Shown piece after piece: positions 34,819 to 42,990 of a stretch of 64,000 nucleotides of DNA. Origin of the DNA: CALDSL01 sp039810245 (lineage in GTDB: Bacteria > Chloroflexota > Anaerolineae > Anaerolineales > Anaerolineaceae); assembly GCA_039810245.1 (NCBI GenBank), contig JBDHWQ010000007.1, positions 62,001 to 126,000 on the forward strand, given 5' to 3'. The notes beneath the pieces are model-generated. The model ran no database searches. It was not told the origin of the DNA and worked only from the letters and a program-made list of their open reading frames with translations. Made by a program: the position numbers and the translations under genes. Position 1 is the first letter of the stretch. The number at the start of each line of letters is the position of its first letter.

Positions 34819-36051
34819 ATGCTGCTGGTTCTTCCCTGGTTAGCCGTATTGTTGCTGTCGCTGGTGCTGGGCTGGTGCGCGGTGATGTACCTGACCTCCG
34901 CGCCGCTGTTGATGACCGGCTATGCGGTGCTTGGCGTACTGCTGTTGCTTGGGCTGGTAATCCTCATATCCATGTACTTCCGTGGCTGGTCGCGGTTGGG
35001 CGCGGCCGGTGTGCTGTTAGCGGCATTCGCCGGCGGGTGGCTGGTGATCAACGCGGCATTCCTGGCGCAGGAAGAAGAGCGCTCGCTGCCCGTGCTGGCG
35101 GCTCCGCCGGCGGATCTGCGCGACCACACCGCCGTGGTATACCTGACCCACGGCGAGCCGCCCGGTTACAGCCCCATGCCCTGGATAGAGACGATGAAGG
35201 AAATGGACGCTGACGGCGCGCCGTTCATCCCCGTCCCATTCCGGCCATTCTTCTTCCAGAGCTTCCGCGCCGAGTACCTGAAGCTGGGCGGCAGCCCGCA
35301 CAACTTTATCCATGAAGGCATGATGAGCAGCCTGGAAAAGACGTTCCGTCAGGATGGCGACACAACCACGCGCTTCTACATCGCCTTCCTCGATTCGAAT
35401 CCGCGGCCGGATGAAGCCGTGCTGCGCGCCATCAACGACGGCGCCAGCCGCGTGATTGTTTCCAACGTGTTCCTCACCGTCTCCAGCCACACCAAGGCCG
35501 GGCAGGATATGGTGCGCGAGCTGGATCTTTCGGGGGCCAACGTGCCCATCTGTTTTGCCGACCCGCTATGGGACTCGCAGTCGCTTCAGCAGATGTTTGT
35601 GAAGCGCGCCAACCATAACCTGGATGGCACGGATAAGGCCAGCGTAGGCGTGCTTCTGGTGGGCCACGGTCAGCCCGCCAAATGGGATGAGCTGTATCCC
35701 ACCCAGACCACCCAGGAGCAGGCTTTCCGCGAAAATGTGATGGAGCTGTTTGTGGCTGACGGTTACCCGCGCGAAAATGTGGCCCTGGCGTGGATGGATT
35801 TCAAAGAGCCAGGCATCGAAGAGGTGGCGAAAGAAATGGGGGCGCGCGGTCTGGAAAAAATCTTCGTCTTTTCCGCGTCGATCAGCGCCTCCTCGCTGCA
35901 TAGCCTGTACGATACGCCCGAAGCAGTGCGCCAGGCGGGCATCCCGGCCGGCACGCAGGTGGTCAACCTGGGCGCGTGGGATGACGACCCGCTGGTGATC
36001 CAGGCTATCCGCGAGAAGATCGACGGCTGCATGCAGACCGCGGGCAACTAG
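34819..36051 (+). CDS. Membrane-anchored ferrochelatase/CbiX-fold protein
   Basis: From ATG 34819 behind a G-run the product has 410 residues. Three membrane helices occupy about residues 1-85. The soluble part then shows two chelatase-like halves: VVYLTHGEPPGYSPMPWI and VGVLLVGHGQPAKWDELYP, each with a His-Gly pair as in ferrochelatase/CbiX active sites, and FRPFFFQSFRAEYLKLGG. Ferrochelatase-like hydrophobic fill is present, but fusion to N-terminal membrane helices is unusual. Heme or tetrapyrrole metal insertion is possible but unproved. The stop overlaps the convergent GNAT gene by 4 bp. Confidence 0.7.
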   Translation: MLLVLPWLAVLLLSLVLGWCAVMYLTSAPLLMTGYAVLGVLLLLGLVILISMYFRGWSRLGAAGVLLAAFAGGWLVINAAFLAQEEERSLPVLAAPPADLRDHTAVVYLTHGEPPGYSPMPWIETMKEMDADGAPFIPVPFRPFFFQSFRAEYLKLGGSPHNFIHEGMMSSLEKTFRQDGDTTTRFYIAFLDSNPRPDEAVLRAINDGASRVIVSNVFLTVSSHTKAGQDMVRELDLSGANVPICFADPLWDSQSLQQMFVKRANHNLDGTDKASVGVLLVGHGQPAKWDELYPTQTTQEQAFRENVMELFVADGYPRENVALAWMDFKEPGIEEVAKEMGARGLEKIFVFSASISASSLHSLYDTPEAVRQAGIPAGTQVVNLGAWDDDPLVIQAIREKIDGCMQTAGN

Positions 36052-36896
36052 CCGTCAAAACGGTACATCGTGAAATCGGCCAGCGGCTCGTAGCCAATCT
36101 TCTGGTAGATATCGTTAGAGGTCGGGTTATTCAGGTCGGTGAACAGCACGCAGCCCGCGCGGCCGGAATCGAGCAGCGCCTGGCTGCCGGCCGCCACAAG
36201 GGCAGTGGCATAGCCGCGCCCGCGCAGCCCGGGTGGGGTATACACGAAGCCCACGCTGGCCAGGTGCGCGGTGTTGCGGTTGTTGCCCATCATTGCCACC
36301 GGCCCGCCGTCATCCCACACGGAGAAGATCTCCAGGCGCTGGGTGGCGATGCGCACGCCATCCAGCGGCGGGTCGGTGGGGATAGCTTCAGCGCGAAAAG
36401 CTGTGATCCATTCCGCCAGGATGGAGATGTCACCCGCTTCGGCTTTGCGGTAGAGACCGGGCGGCGATGGCGGGCGGCGCACCTGGCGCAGCGCGTACAG
36501 CCGCTCGCGCATCTCTCCATTCACCCTCTGGCCAGTGCGCTCACTCCAGGCGCGGGCGAGCTGACCGGACACCGCGCTGACCCCGTTGACAGACGGCATG
36601 GGCCACCTGCCCGCCAGCAGGCTTTCGATGACCGCATCGACCGCGCCGGCGGGGGGCGCGCCGGGCGTGAAGGCCGCCACCAGCAGCCCGTAGGGCGGTG
36701 TCATCACCGCGGCATAGGTGGGCGCGCCGCCTGCGCTCCATGTAGCCAGATAGGCGGGCTGGTTGGCATAATAATCCGGCTGCTCCAGCAGGCGCGCCAC
36801 CACGCCAATCATCAGGTTGTGCAGGGCTTCATCACGGTCCAGCGCTTCCTGGGCCTGTTCCAGAAAGCCGGCGGCAGTGGGATGGATGGTGAGCAT
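36048..36896 (-). CDS. GNAT family N-acetyltransferase
   Basis: This 282-residue protein carries a GNAT domain in the C-terminal half: SVGFVYTPPGLRGRGYATALVAAGSQALL contains the R/Q-x-x-G-x-G/A acetyl-CoA loop (LRGRGYA). It is followed by LFTDLNNPTSNDIYQKIGYEPL. The N-terminal half is a diverged region, as in two-domain FR47-like acetyltransferases. The acceptor is unknown. It lies 3 bp after the 2H phosphoesterase gene in the same operon. Confidence 0.88.
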   Translation of the reverse strand: MLTIHPTAAGFLEQAQEALDRDEALHNLMIGVVARLLEQPDYYANQPAYLATWSAGGAPTYAAVMTPPYGLLVAAFTPGAPPAGAVDAVIESLLAGRWPMPSVNGVSAVSGQLARAWSERTGQRVNGEMRERLYALRQVRRPPSPPGLYRKAEAGDISILAEWITAFRAEAIPTDPPLDGVRIATQRLEIFSVWDDGGPVAMMGNNRNTAHLASVGFVYTPPGLRGRGYATALVAAGSQALLDSGRAGCVLFTDLNNPTSNDIYQKIGYEPLADFTMYRFDG

Positions 36897-36899
36897 AGA

Positions 36900-37442
36900 T
36901 CACACCTCTTTCATTTGCAGCGGCAGTGAAAACACGTGCTCCAGCGGCGGGAATTCCAGCAGGCACACCTCAGACAGCATGCCCACCAGCGGTAGGGGCA
37001 GCCGCCGGGCAATCTCCACCGCCGGGGCAATGTTCTCGGGCGGCATTTCCACCGCCAGGGTGCAGTGCGGCACCCAATTGCCAGGCAGATAATATTCGGC
37101 TGGCATGTCGCCCAGCGCATCTAATAGCTGATTGACGCGCGCGTGCAGAGCAAACAACGGCTGGCTGAAGGTTGGCGCGAGGAATACCACCGGGTCCGGC
37201 CTGGTAAAGATGCCCAAATGCGAGAATGTCAACGGCAGGGCAGGCTGCCTGGCGGCCAGGTCCCCCAAAATCTGGCGGCAGGCATCGCGTGGCAGGTCGC
37301 GGTAAATGGAGAGGGTGATGTGCGGCCGGTTGCCGGAGCGGTGCATATACGGCGCGACGTCGCTATCTGCCAGCGCCTGCCATACCGCGACGATGGCCGC
37401 TTCGGTTTCCGGGTCGAAGTATAAGGGGACAGCCAGGGTCAT
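36900..37442 (-). CDS. 2H phosphoesterase (2'-5' RNA ligase-like)
   Basis: This 180-residue protein has the two HxT motifs that define the 2H superfamily: RPHITLSIY and VPHCTLAV, about 90 residues apart. These histidines hydrolyse 2',3'-cyclic or 2'-5' phosphodiester bonds in RNA or nucleotides. Length fits the family. It is cotranscribed with the GNAT gene. The physiological substrate is unknown. Confidence 0.87.
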   Translation of the reverse strand: MTLAVPLYFDPETEAAIVAVWQALADSDVAPYMHRSGNRPHITLSIYRDLPRDACRQILGDLAARQPALPLTFSHLGIFTRPDPVVFLAPTFSQPLFALHARVNQLLDALGDMPAEYYLPGNWVPHCTLAVEMPPENIAPAVEIARRLPLPLVGMLSEVCLLEFPPLEHVFSLPLQMKEV

Positions 37443-37569
37443 AGCCGCTGCTCCTTTCCTGCTCTGGCTCTATTGTGGCATGAAAGTGGAAAAGGCAGGG
37501 GCTTTTTCTCTGGAATATACCGTTCCTGTGGGGCGAGAAAGGATTGGCATGATCTCGAAAACCCTCACA

Positions 37570-37582
37570 GCCTCGCCCCTAC
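37570..37582. repeat. Half-copy of GTAGGGGCGAGGC repeat
   Basis: GCCTCGCCCCTAC is the exact reverse complement of 61541-61553. It lies in the 244-bp non-coding gap 37443-37686, which shows no other feature. Confidence 0.55.
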
Positions 37583-37686
37583 TGACGTTTGCCGGTTATG
37601 CGTGCCGGCAAGGGGCACTCACACAAAACCTCAGCGCCAGCGTGCGGAGATGCCGGCCTGTGCTGTCTCGCAAATCACCCTTGAAT

Positions 37687-39114
37687 CTATGGCGTGGGCT
37701 CGAGGGTGGGTTCTTCTGTGGGTATTGGGATAAGGCTGGGCTCGGCGGTAGGCGGCTCGGCAGTGGGTGATTCCAGGGTGGGCTGCGGCGACGGCGTGGG
37801 CGTGGATTCATCCACCGGCTGCGTGTTTTCCGGCGCAGGCTCAAGCGTTATCGTCTCTGACGGCTGTTGGGTGAGCATTGGCGTGGGCGAGGTTTCCACT
37901 GGCAGCCCAGTGGGTGTAAGCGTGAGGGTGGGCGTTGGTGAGGGGCTGGGCTGCGGGGCGGCAGCTTCTGCGCTGAGCGTGATCCCCTTGCGGCATGCTG
38001 CCGGGCCGGGGCAGGCTTTGGAACCGGGCAGCCAACCCTCGAGGTTTGTCACGCTCACTTGCGCCAGCACCCGATACATGAGCACCCCCTCATCGCCCGC
38101 AGGCAGCGTATAGCGGTAGCAATGCTTCTGCCCGGCTTTGATCTGCGGAGCGCCGGACAGGTCCACCGCCTGGCGGCGCACCTCGCGGAATGCTCCATCC
38201 TGCCCCGCCATTTGCAAAATAGCCAGGATTTCCAGATTTTCGGTGGCAGATTTGCCCTGGTTTTCCACGCAGGTCTCGAATGCGAGCTGCGGCAGCGTGC
38301 TGTTGAGCATATTGGCGGTGGTCACAGCTGCCTGTGTGCCGGTCAACTGTGCGCCCAGGTTCAAGCTTCCCGTGGCAAAGCGTGTCTCCAGACGCCGCAC
38401 GGCATTGAAGTAGGCCCAGGTGGCCTGCCCCGTACCGGCCAGCGGCCAGGCCAGGATCAAGCCCGCAAGCACAGGCAGGAACAGTGTGTGGCGGGCCCGG
38501 ACGGACAGCCGGTATCCGCCGCGGCGTATGCGGTGCAGCCAGCGCATTCGCGCAGGGATGCGGCGCACCACCAGACGACGGCGCTCCGCGGCGGGCAGCC
38601 GATCGATGCGCACAAGGCGCAGCAGGTTTTGTACCAGCACGAACAGCAGCACCAGTGCGGGTAACAGCACCATGATAGCCCAGCCGGCGGGGCTGCGCAT
38701 CGATAACAGCACATATCCCAGCAGAGGAATGCGCAGCACAGGCGTGCCGGCAACGTTAGCGAGCGGTGTCAACCACGGGTCGGGCTGCAGGTTATTATCT
38801 CCCTGGGTGGTGAGAAATCCATCCTGCATCTGGCGCACCCGATGCGTGATCAGCTTGCCATCCCAACGGTAGGAAACGATCATGCCTGGAAGCACATCCT
38901 TCTCTGCCAGCGGCCGGAGAAAAACCAGGTCGCCCTGGCGCAAGGCAGGGGACATGCTGTTGGACAGCACCAGGCAGGCGTTAGCACGCCCGGCCAGTAA
39001 CACCAACAGGAGCAGCAGGGTCAGCATGAAAGCGCCTGCACTCAGCAAGCGTTTTCCGCTGGGTAGGACGCGGTGGTCAGCGTGGTTCAATAGTTGGGAT
39101 CTCCTTCCGGCCAC
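37687..39114 (-). CDS. SipW-type signal peptidase fused to a TasA/camelysin-like domain
   Basis: This 475-residue protein combines two functions. Residues 20-165 form an S26 signal peptidase of the SipW/ER type: VLSNSMSPALRQGDLVFL with nucleophile S53, ITHRV with H91 in place of the bacterial Lys, TTQGDNNLQPD, and helices at both ends. Residues about 208-380 begin with a second hydrophobic segment and TWAYFNAVRRLETRFATGSLNL, like the start of TasA-type SipW substrates. A Thr/Pro/Glu-rich tail (about 385-475) follows. The gene overlaps the end of the TasA-like gene upstream by 28 bp. It probably processes itself or its neighbour; that is inference. Confidence 0.8.
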   Translation of the reverse strand: MAGRRSQLLNHADHRVLPSGKRLLSAGAFMLTLLLLLVLLAGRANACLVLSNSMSPALRQGDLVFLRPLAEKDVLPGMIVSYRWDGKLITHRVRQMQDGFLTTQGDNNLQPDPWLTPLANVAGTPVLRIPLLGYVLLSMRSPAGWAIMVLLPALVLLFVLVQNLLRLVRIDRLPAAERRRLVVRRIPARMRWLHRIRRGGYRLSVRARHTLFLPVLAGLILAWPLAGTGQATWAYFNAVRRLETRFATGSLNLGAQLTGTQAAVTTANMLNSTLPQLAFETCVENQGKSATENLEILAILQMAGQDGAFREVRRQAVDLSGAPQIKAGQKHCYRYTLPAGDEGVLMYRVLAQVSVTNLEGWLPGSKACPGPAACRKGITLSAEAAAPQPSPSPTPTLTLTPTGLPVETSPTPMLTQQPSETITLEPAPENTQPVDESTPTPSPQPTLESPTAEPPTAEPSLIPIPTEEPTLEPTP

Positions 39115-39695
39115 AGCTTGCCAGCCGCGGGCTGCGGCTTTGGAGCGCCATGCTGCACCGCAATCAGCCGGATGGTATCGACGTTGCTGCTGTTCACATA
39201 GTATAGCTGATCCACGCTGCCCTTGAGCGCCACGTGAATTTTGAAGTAGCGCCAGTCCCAGGCCGCCACGCTGCCTGCCAGCAGGCTGATGACCGAACTG
39301 CCATCGCGAGGATAGAGCTTGCAGATCGAGTCATTGTATACATCGCCCAGGCTGGCTCCCCCGGCTTCCACCGCCTCAATGCGCAGCAGAAGTACGTCGC
39401 CCTGCGGTCCATCACAGAAACTGATCTTGGAATCATGATTGGCGCCCATTTGCAAGTAGATATCAGCAGAGATGGTGCTGGTATTGCGCAGCGCTACTTT
39501 TTGCTCCTGCCATTCCCCCGGGATCAGGTTGGAGAACTGCAGTGGAAAGTTGTTGACCTCATCGATCGCCACGCGCGAGGTGTTGAACTGCGCTGCTTCT
39601 GAGCGAGTGGAATTGAAATAAGCAAAGGTCATGCTGGACGTGGCAGCCAGCACCGCCAGGATGAGCACGATATTCAGGACGATCAGCTTTTTCAT
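39087..39695 (-). CDS. TasA/camelysin-like SipW substrate protein
   Basis: This 202-residue protein starts at ATG 39695 (MKKLIVLNIVLILAV) behind GAGGTG. A signal-peptide-like hydrophobic segment ends in SSMTFAYFNSTRSEAAQF, the pattern of SipW-processed fibre and camelysin proteins. The remainder is beta-rich with GDVLLLRIEAVE and WRYFKIHVALKG. It is expected to be exported, cleaved before or near AYFN, and to act at the cell surface, perhaps as a matrix fibre. Its own candidate peptidase is encoded immediately downstream. A terminator-like hairpin lies in its leader. Confidence 0.78.
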   Translation of the reverse strand: MKKLIVLNIVLILAVLAATSSMTFAYFNSTRSEAAQFNTSRVAIDEVNNFPLQFSNLIPGEWQEQKVALRNTSTISADIYLQMGANHDSKISFCDGPQGDVLLLRIEAVEAGGASLGDVYNDSICKLYPRDGSSVISLLAGSVAAWDWRYFKIHVALKGSVDQLYYVNSSNVDTIRLIAVQHGAPKPQPAAGKLWPEGDPNY

Positions 39696-39771
39696 GGGCA
39701 AGCACCTCGTGGAAAGCGGAGGAACCAGGTGCAAACGCAGTCATTGATCGGGGAAGGTGGGAGAAACAAAA

Positions 39772-39796
39772 AAACCAGCCATGCTGCGGCCGGTTT
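39772..39796 (-). terminator. Terminator-like hairpin in the leader of the TasA-like gene
   Basis: AAACCAGCC (39772-39780) pairs with GGCCGGTTT (39788-39796), with one mismatch. On the minus strand it is followed by a run of T. It lies between the promoter at 39880-39908 and ATG 39695, where it could attenuate transcription. Confidence 0.65.
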
Positions 39797-39879
39797 CGCT
39801 ATTCTGCTCGCCTGGGGTGGTGCCCAATATGGACAAGCGACCAAATGCCCTCCCCCAGGGTCATCGCATCCACCTTACC

Positions 39880-39908
39880 AATATATCGTGGACTTATCTA
39901 TCCGTCAA
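39880..39908 (-). promoter_or_regulatory. Promoter of the TasA-like / SipW-fusion operon
   Basis: On the minus strand TTGACG (39903-39908) and TATATT (39880-39885) are 17 bp apart. The leader would be about 178 nt. Confidence 0.7.
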
Positions 39909-39957
39909 CAAAAACATGACATTTGTCACATTTACGCGCGAAGTTGAAAATTCCATA

Positions 39958-39985
39958 TTGACAACGCGTTTACGCGGTCTATAAT
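39958..39985 (+). promoter_or_regulatory. Strong promoter of the second TasA-like gene
   Basis: Consensus TTGACA (39958-39963) and TATAAT (39980-39985) are 16 bp apart. CGCG-TTTA-CGCG lies in the spacer, and the palindrome TGACATTTGTCA is at 39917-39928 upstream. The predicted start is near 39992. Confidence 0.8.
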
Positions 39986-39991
39986 GGGTTT

Positions 39992-40439
39992 AGCCTGGTT
40001 GGGGGAAACAACCGAACGGCTTTCCGGTCTCAAAAAAACCTGTTCAGCTCCATACGTAGATGTTCGCGCAGCTCCGCTATCTATGCACGCACGTACGCCC
40101 GGTTCATTATTCTTACCTTTGGTATTTCTGCCTTAACGGAAAACCTCAAACGGGTAGCAGCCGCTTGAGGTAGACCGAAGGGCAGTGTTACCGGCCCTCT
40201 GCATCCACAGCCAGTATAGCCGCAGATGAGGGCTCCGTCAACTTACAGTGTGCTGACACGCGCGGGTAGCAACGCGTCGGCACCGGACGGTTGAGCGGCT
40301 GGGTCCTCTGCATCCACATCGATCCTCCCGCTCCTCGAAGAGAAAGGGGGCTTTTTGCTATCGAGGCGTTGGCTTTGAACCTGGGGTTCCAACCACATCC
40401 ATCTTTTTCCACCCTGTTCAATTCTGTTGGAGGATCAAA
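39992..40439 (+). ncRNA. Long structured 5' leader, candidate regulatory RNA
   Basis: About 450 nt separate the predicted start from the ATG at 40440, with no convincing reading frame. Two units repeat at ~110-nt spacing. Each has GGGTAGCA (40152-40159, 40264-40271) in the loop of a hairpin (CTCAA/TTGAG and ACGCG/CGCGT), followed by the 14-mer CCTCTGCATCCACA (40196-40209, 40305-40318). A GAACC/GGTTC hairpin lies near the ATG. The rest of the gap (39696-39991) holds the promoters and the attenuator. I recognise no known riboswitch class. Confidence 0.45.
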
Positions 40440-41063
40440 ATGAAATACACGCGTTGGTTGATTCCTGTTCTGCTGGTTTTGCTCATCGCCACGACGGTCT
40501 TCAGCGCCATGGCCTACTTCAACTCGGCCCAGACCACCACCGGCACGATCCACTCCGGAACGCTGACCCTGTTACTGTCGCAAGACGGTGCCAACTGGGG
40601 CGGCAACGTGGGCACGCCGTGGGACCTGAGCAACGCCAAGCCGGGCGACACCATCGCTGGTCGGCTGTACATGTTGAATACCGGCACGATCGACTCGGCC
40701 CAGGTCACCTTCGAGTGGGGCAATATCCTCAACAATCCATCGCACCTCGCTCTGGCACAGCATATCTTCCTGACCCACGTGTGGGACTCGAAGAACACGG
40801 CCGATGCGATTGCCCAGGTTACGGCAATGTCTGACACCAATAGCGACGGCAAAACATCGCTGGCCGAACTCGCCGCGCTGTCGGGCCGCTTTGGCTTCCC
40901 CTACGATGCCACCTCGGACGTAGAACCCTTCCTCAAAGCCGGTGAAGTTTCCTGGCTGTACATGGAATTCCAGTTCGATCCCGCGGCCGGCAACGACTTC
41001 CAGAACAACACGATGACCTACGACCTGAAGATCACCGCCGAGCAGGTACACGTTTTCCCCTAA
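40440..41063 (+). CDS. TasA/camelysin-like SipW substrate with EF-hand-like loop
   Basis: This 207-residue protein follows a perfect ribosome site (GGAGG). A short basic N-terminus and hydrophobic segment end in FSAMAYFNSAQTTTGTIHSG, the SipW-substrate signature shared with the proteins at 39087 and 37687. A loop DTNSDGKTSLAE (residues 132-143) looks like a dockerin/EF-hand calcium site. The protein is probably a secreted, calcium-binding surface or fibre subunit. Its peptidase is probably the next gene, 76 bp downstream. Confidence 0.8.
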   Translation: MKYTRWLIPVLLVLLIATTVFSAMAYFNSAQTTTGTIHSGTLTLLLSQDGANWGGNVGTPWDLSNAKPGDTIAGRLYMLNTGTIDSAQVTFEWGNILNNPSHLALAQHIFLTHVWDSKNTADAIAQVTAMSDTNSDGKTSLAELAALSGRFGFPYDATSDVEPFLKAGEVSWLYMEFQFDPAAGNDFQNNTMTYDLKITAEQVHVFP

Positions 41064-41139
41064 ACCAGACTGACGTTCGCAGCGTTCGTATCGGTGGCGC
41101 GGTCCCGCGCCACCGATACCCCTTTTCCGGGGGCCTGAA

Positions 41140-41547
41140 ATGAAAAAGTTTTTCAAGGTATTGGGAAATATTATTTTTTATGGCTTGTGCCTGCTGCTGC
41201 TGCTGGTATTGGCCGGGCAGATGGGAGTTCTGCCCTTCCGTGTATTTACCATCAGCACCGGTTCGATGATCCCGGCATTCTACCCTGGTGACGTGGCCGT
41301 GATCCGCGTGGGTAGCGGCCTGGACGTACAGCCGGGGGATGTTATCCTGTTCTCAACCGGCGGCGAGCGCGTGCTGCACCGTGTGGTGCAGGTGCAGGAC
41401 GGGCAGATTACAACCCGGGGTGATGCAAACCAGGAGCCCGACCGTGGCACACGCAGCCGGGCTGAGGGCAAGTTGTTGTTTACCCTGCCCAAACTGGGCT
41501 ATGCCGTCGCGGCGATTCAGTCGTTGTTTTCGGCCCGTGCTGGGTAG
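41140..41547 (+). CDS. SipW-type signal peptidase I
   Basis: This 135-residue peptidase has an N-terminal membrane helix, ISTGSMIPAFYPGDVAVI with the nucleophilic Ser, RVLHRVVQVQDG with His replacing Lys, and TTRGDANQEPD. These are the ER/SipW-type S26 motifs. It lacks the long second domain of its paralogue at 37687. It probably cleaves the TasA-like product of the gene just upstream, acting in the cytoplasmic membrane with its active site outside. Confidence 0.88.
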   Translation: MKKFFKVLGNIIFYGLCLLLLLVLAGQMGVLPFRVFTISTGSMIPAFYPGDVAVIRVGSGLDVQPGDVILFSTGGERVLHRVVQVQDGQITTRGDANQEPDRGTRSRAEGKLLFTLPKLGYAVAAIQSLFSARAG

Positions 41548-41574
41548 GGGCAACTTCTGAGGTAGATAAAAACT

Positions 41575-41603
41575 CCCTCCCTTCCCGCATCGGGAAGGGA
41601 GGG
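41575..41603. terminator. Terminator between convergent operons
   Basis: CCCTCCCTTCCCG (41575-41587) pairs perfectly with CGGGAAGGGAGGG (41591-41603) around a CAT loop. T-rich sequence follows on the plus strand. Confidence 0.85.
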
Positions 41604-41625
41604 GTTGGTAGGGTTTATTTTGTGT

Positions 41626-42183
41626 CTACCGCACCGGCTCGGCCAGGTGGGTGGCGCCTTCGCGCAGGGCCTGGTAGTTCGAGGGCAGCAGCTTGTGATG
41701 GCGCTCGGGCAGGTGGTCTTTGAGCGCCTTCTCGATAGCCTCCAGCGGCACCGCGGACCCGGCGGGCAGGTTCGCCAGAAGCGCGCCCAGCAGCACCATG
41801 TTGGTCATGCGGCTGTTGGCAATGCGCTCGGCGATGTCGTTACCGGGCACCAGCACCACTTTGATATCGGTGCGGGTGACGGGGCGCTCGATGATCGAGG
41901 AGTTGACTACCAGCACGCCGCCCGGCTTGACCATCTCTTCGTACTTGTCCAGCGAGGGCAGGTTCATGGCGATTACCGCCTGCGGGTAGCGCACCATCGG
42001 CGAGCCGATTTCTTCATCCGAGATGATCACGGTGCAGTTGGCCGTGCCGCCGCGCATCTCCGGCCCGTAGGATGGGATCCAGGTCACTTCGCGGCCTTCG
42101 TCCAGCGCCGCGTAGGACAGTAACTGCCCGGCGAAGAGCACGCCCTGGCCGCCAAATCCGGCAATAATAATCTCTGTCTGCAT
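41626..42183 (-). CDS. 2-oxoacid:ferredoxin oxidoreductase, gamma subunit
   Basis: This 185-residue subunit starts at ATG 42183 behind GGAGGG. It opens IIIAGFGGQGVLFAGQLLSYAA, the gamma-subunit glycine motif, followed by WIPSYGPEMRGGTANCTVI. It contributes to the oxidoreductase that decarboxylates 2-oxoacids to acyl-CoA while reducing ferredoxin. It is the last gene of a delta-alpha-beta-gamma operon. Confidence 0.93.
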   Translation of the reverse strand: MQTEIIIAGFGGQGVLFAGQLLSYAALDEGREVTWIPSYGPEMRGGTANCTVIISDEEIGSPMVRYPQAVIAMNLPSLDKYEEMVKPGGVLVVNSSIIERPVTRTDIKVVLVPGNDIAERIANSRMTNMVLLGALLANLPAGSAVPLEAIEKALKDHLPERHHKLLPSNYQALREGATHLAEPVR

Positions 42184-42196
42184 GGTTTCCCTCCGC

Positions 42197-42979
42197 CTAG
42201 ATGCGAATTTCCGCGACGGCCTGGGAGACTTTGTAGTCACCCAGCGGATAGAAGGCAATCATCTTTTCTTCCAGCCATTGCGTTGCCTGCGGCACGTTCA
42301 TGCCCCAGTTGGTGGGGCAGGTGGAGAGCAGCTCCACCAGTGAGAAGCCCAACCCGCGGCGCTGCACTTCAAACGCGGTGCGAATGGCCTTCTTGGCCAG
42401 GCGGATGTTCTTGGGGTCGTGCAGGCTGCGGCGCACGATGTAGCTGGCCCCGCCCAGGGTGGAGAGCATTTCGCTCACGCGCATGGGGTAGCCCTGCGTC
42501 TCTACGTCGCGCCCATTGACCGAAGTGGTGGTCTTCTGGCCGGGCAGGGTGGTGGGGGCCATCTGGCCGCCGGTCATGCCGTAGTTGGTATTATTGAGGA
42601 AGAACACGGTGATGTTCTCGCCGCGCGCGGCCGCGTGGACAATTTCCGCCGCGCCAATCGAGGCAAGGTCGCCATCGCCCTGGTAGGTCATCACCAGGCG
42701 GTCGGGCAGCACGCGCTTGATGCCCGTAGCCATGGCCGGGGCGCGCCCGTGTGGGCTCTGCACCCAGTCAAAGTCGAAGTAATTGTAGGCAAACACCGAG
42801 CAGCCCACCGAAGCCACGCCAACCGCCTGCTTCTGCAGGCCCATTTCGTCCAGCACTTCGGCGATGAGGCGGTGCGCCACACCGTGGGTGCAGCCCGGAC
42901 AGTAATGCGTGTTCACGTCCATCAAGGATTCCGGACGGGTGTATACAACCTGTTCCATTTCGTTTACTGTGGCCATCAT
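42197..42979 (-). CDS. 2-oxoacid:ferredoxin oxidoreductase, beta subunit
   Basis: This 260-residue subunit binds thiamine diphosphate: GDGDLASIGAAEIVHAA leads to FFLNNTNYGMTGGQ, the GDG...NN motif. Cysteines in YCPGCTHG and GVGCS-like SVGCSVFAYNYF can hold the 4Fe-4S cluster of this subunit type. It forms the catalytic core with the alpha subunit 11 bp upstream. The substrate is probably a branched-chain 2-oxoacid or 2-oxoglutarate. Confidence 0.93.
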   Translation of the reverse strand: MMATVNEMEQVVYTRPESLMDVNTHYCPGCTHGVAHRLIAEVLDEMGLQKQAVGVASVGCSVFAYNYFDFDWVQSPHGRAPAMATGIKRVLPDRLVMTYQGDGDLASIGAAEIVHAAARGENITVFFLNNTNYGMTGGQMAPTTLPGQKTTTSVNGRDVETQGYPMRVSEMLSTLGGASYIVRRSLHDPKNIRLAKKAIRTAFEVQRRGLGFSLVELLSTCPTNWGMNVPQATQWLEEKMIAFYPLGDYKVSQAVAEIRI

Positions 42980-42990
42980 TTGCGTCTCCC

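Noticed and set aside
39992..40439. c-di-GMP-I (GEMM) riboswitch in the TasA-like leader
   Set aside because: GGTAGC-like loops are suggestive, but the conserved CGCAAAGC-type core and the second hairpin pairing were not found.
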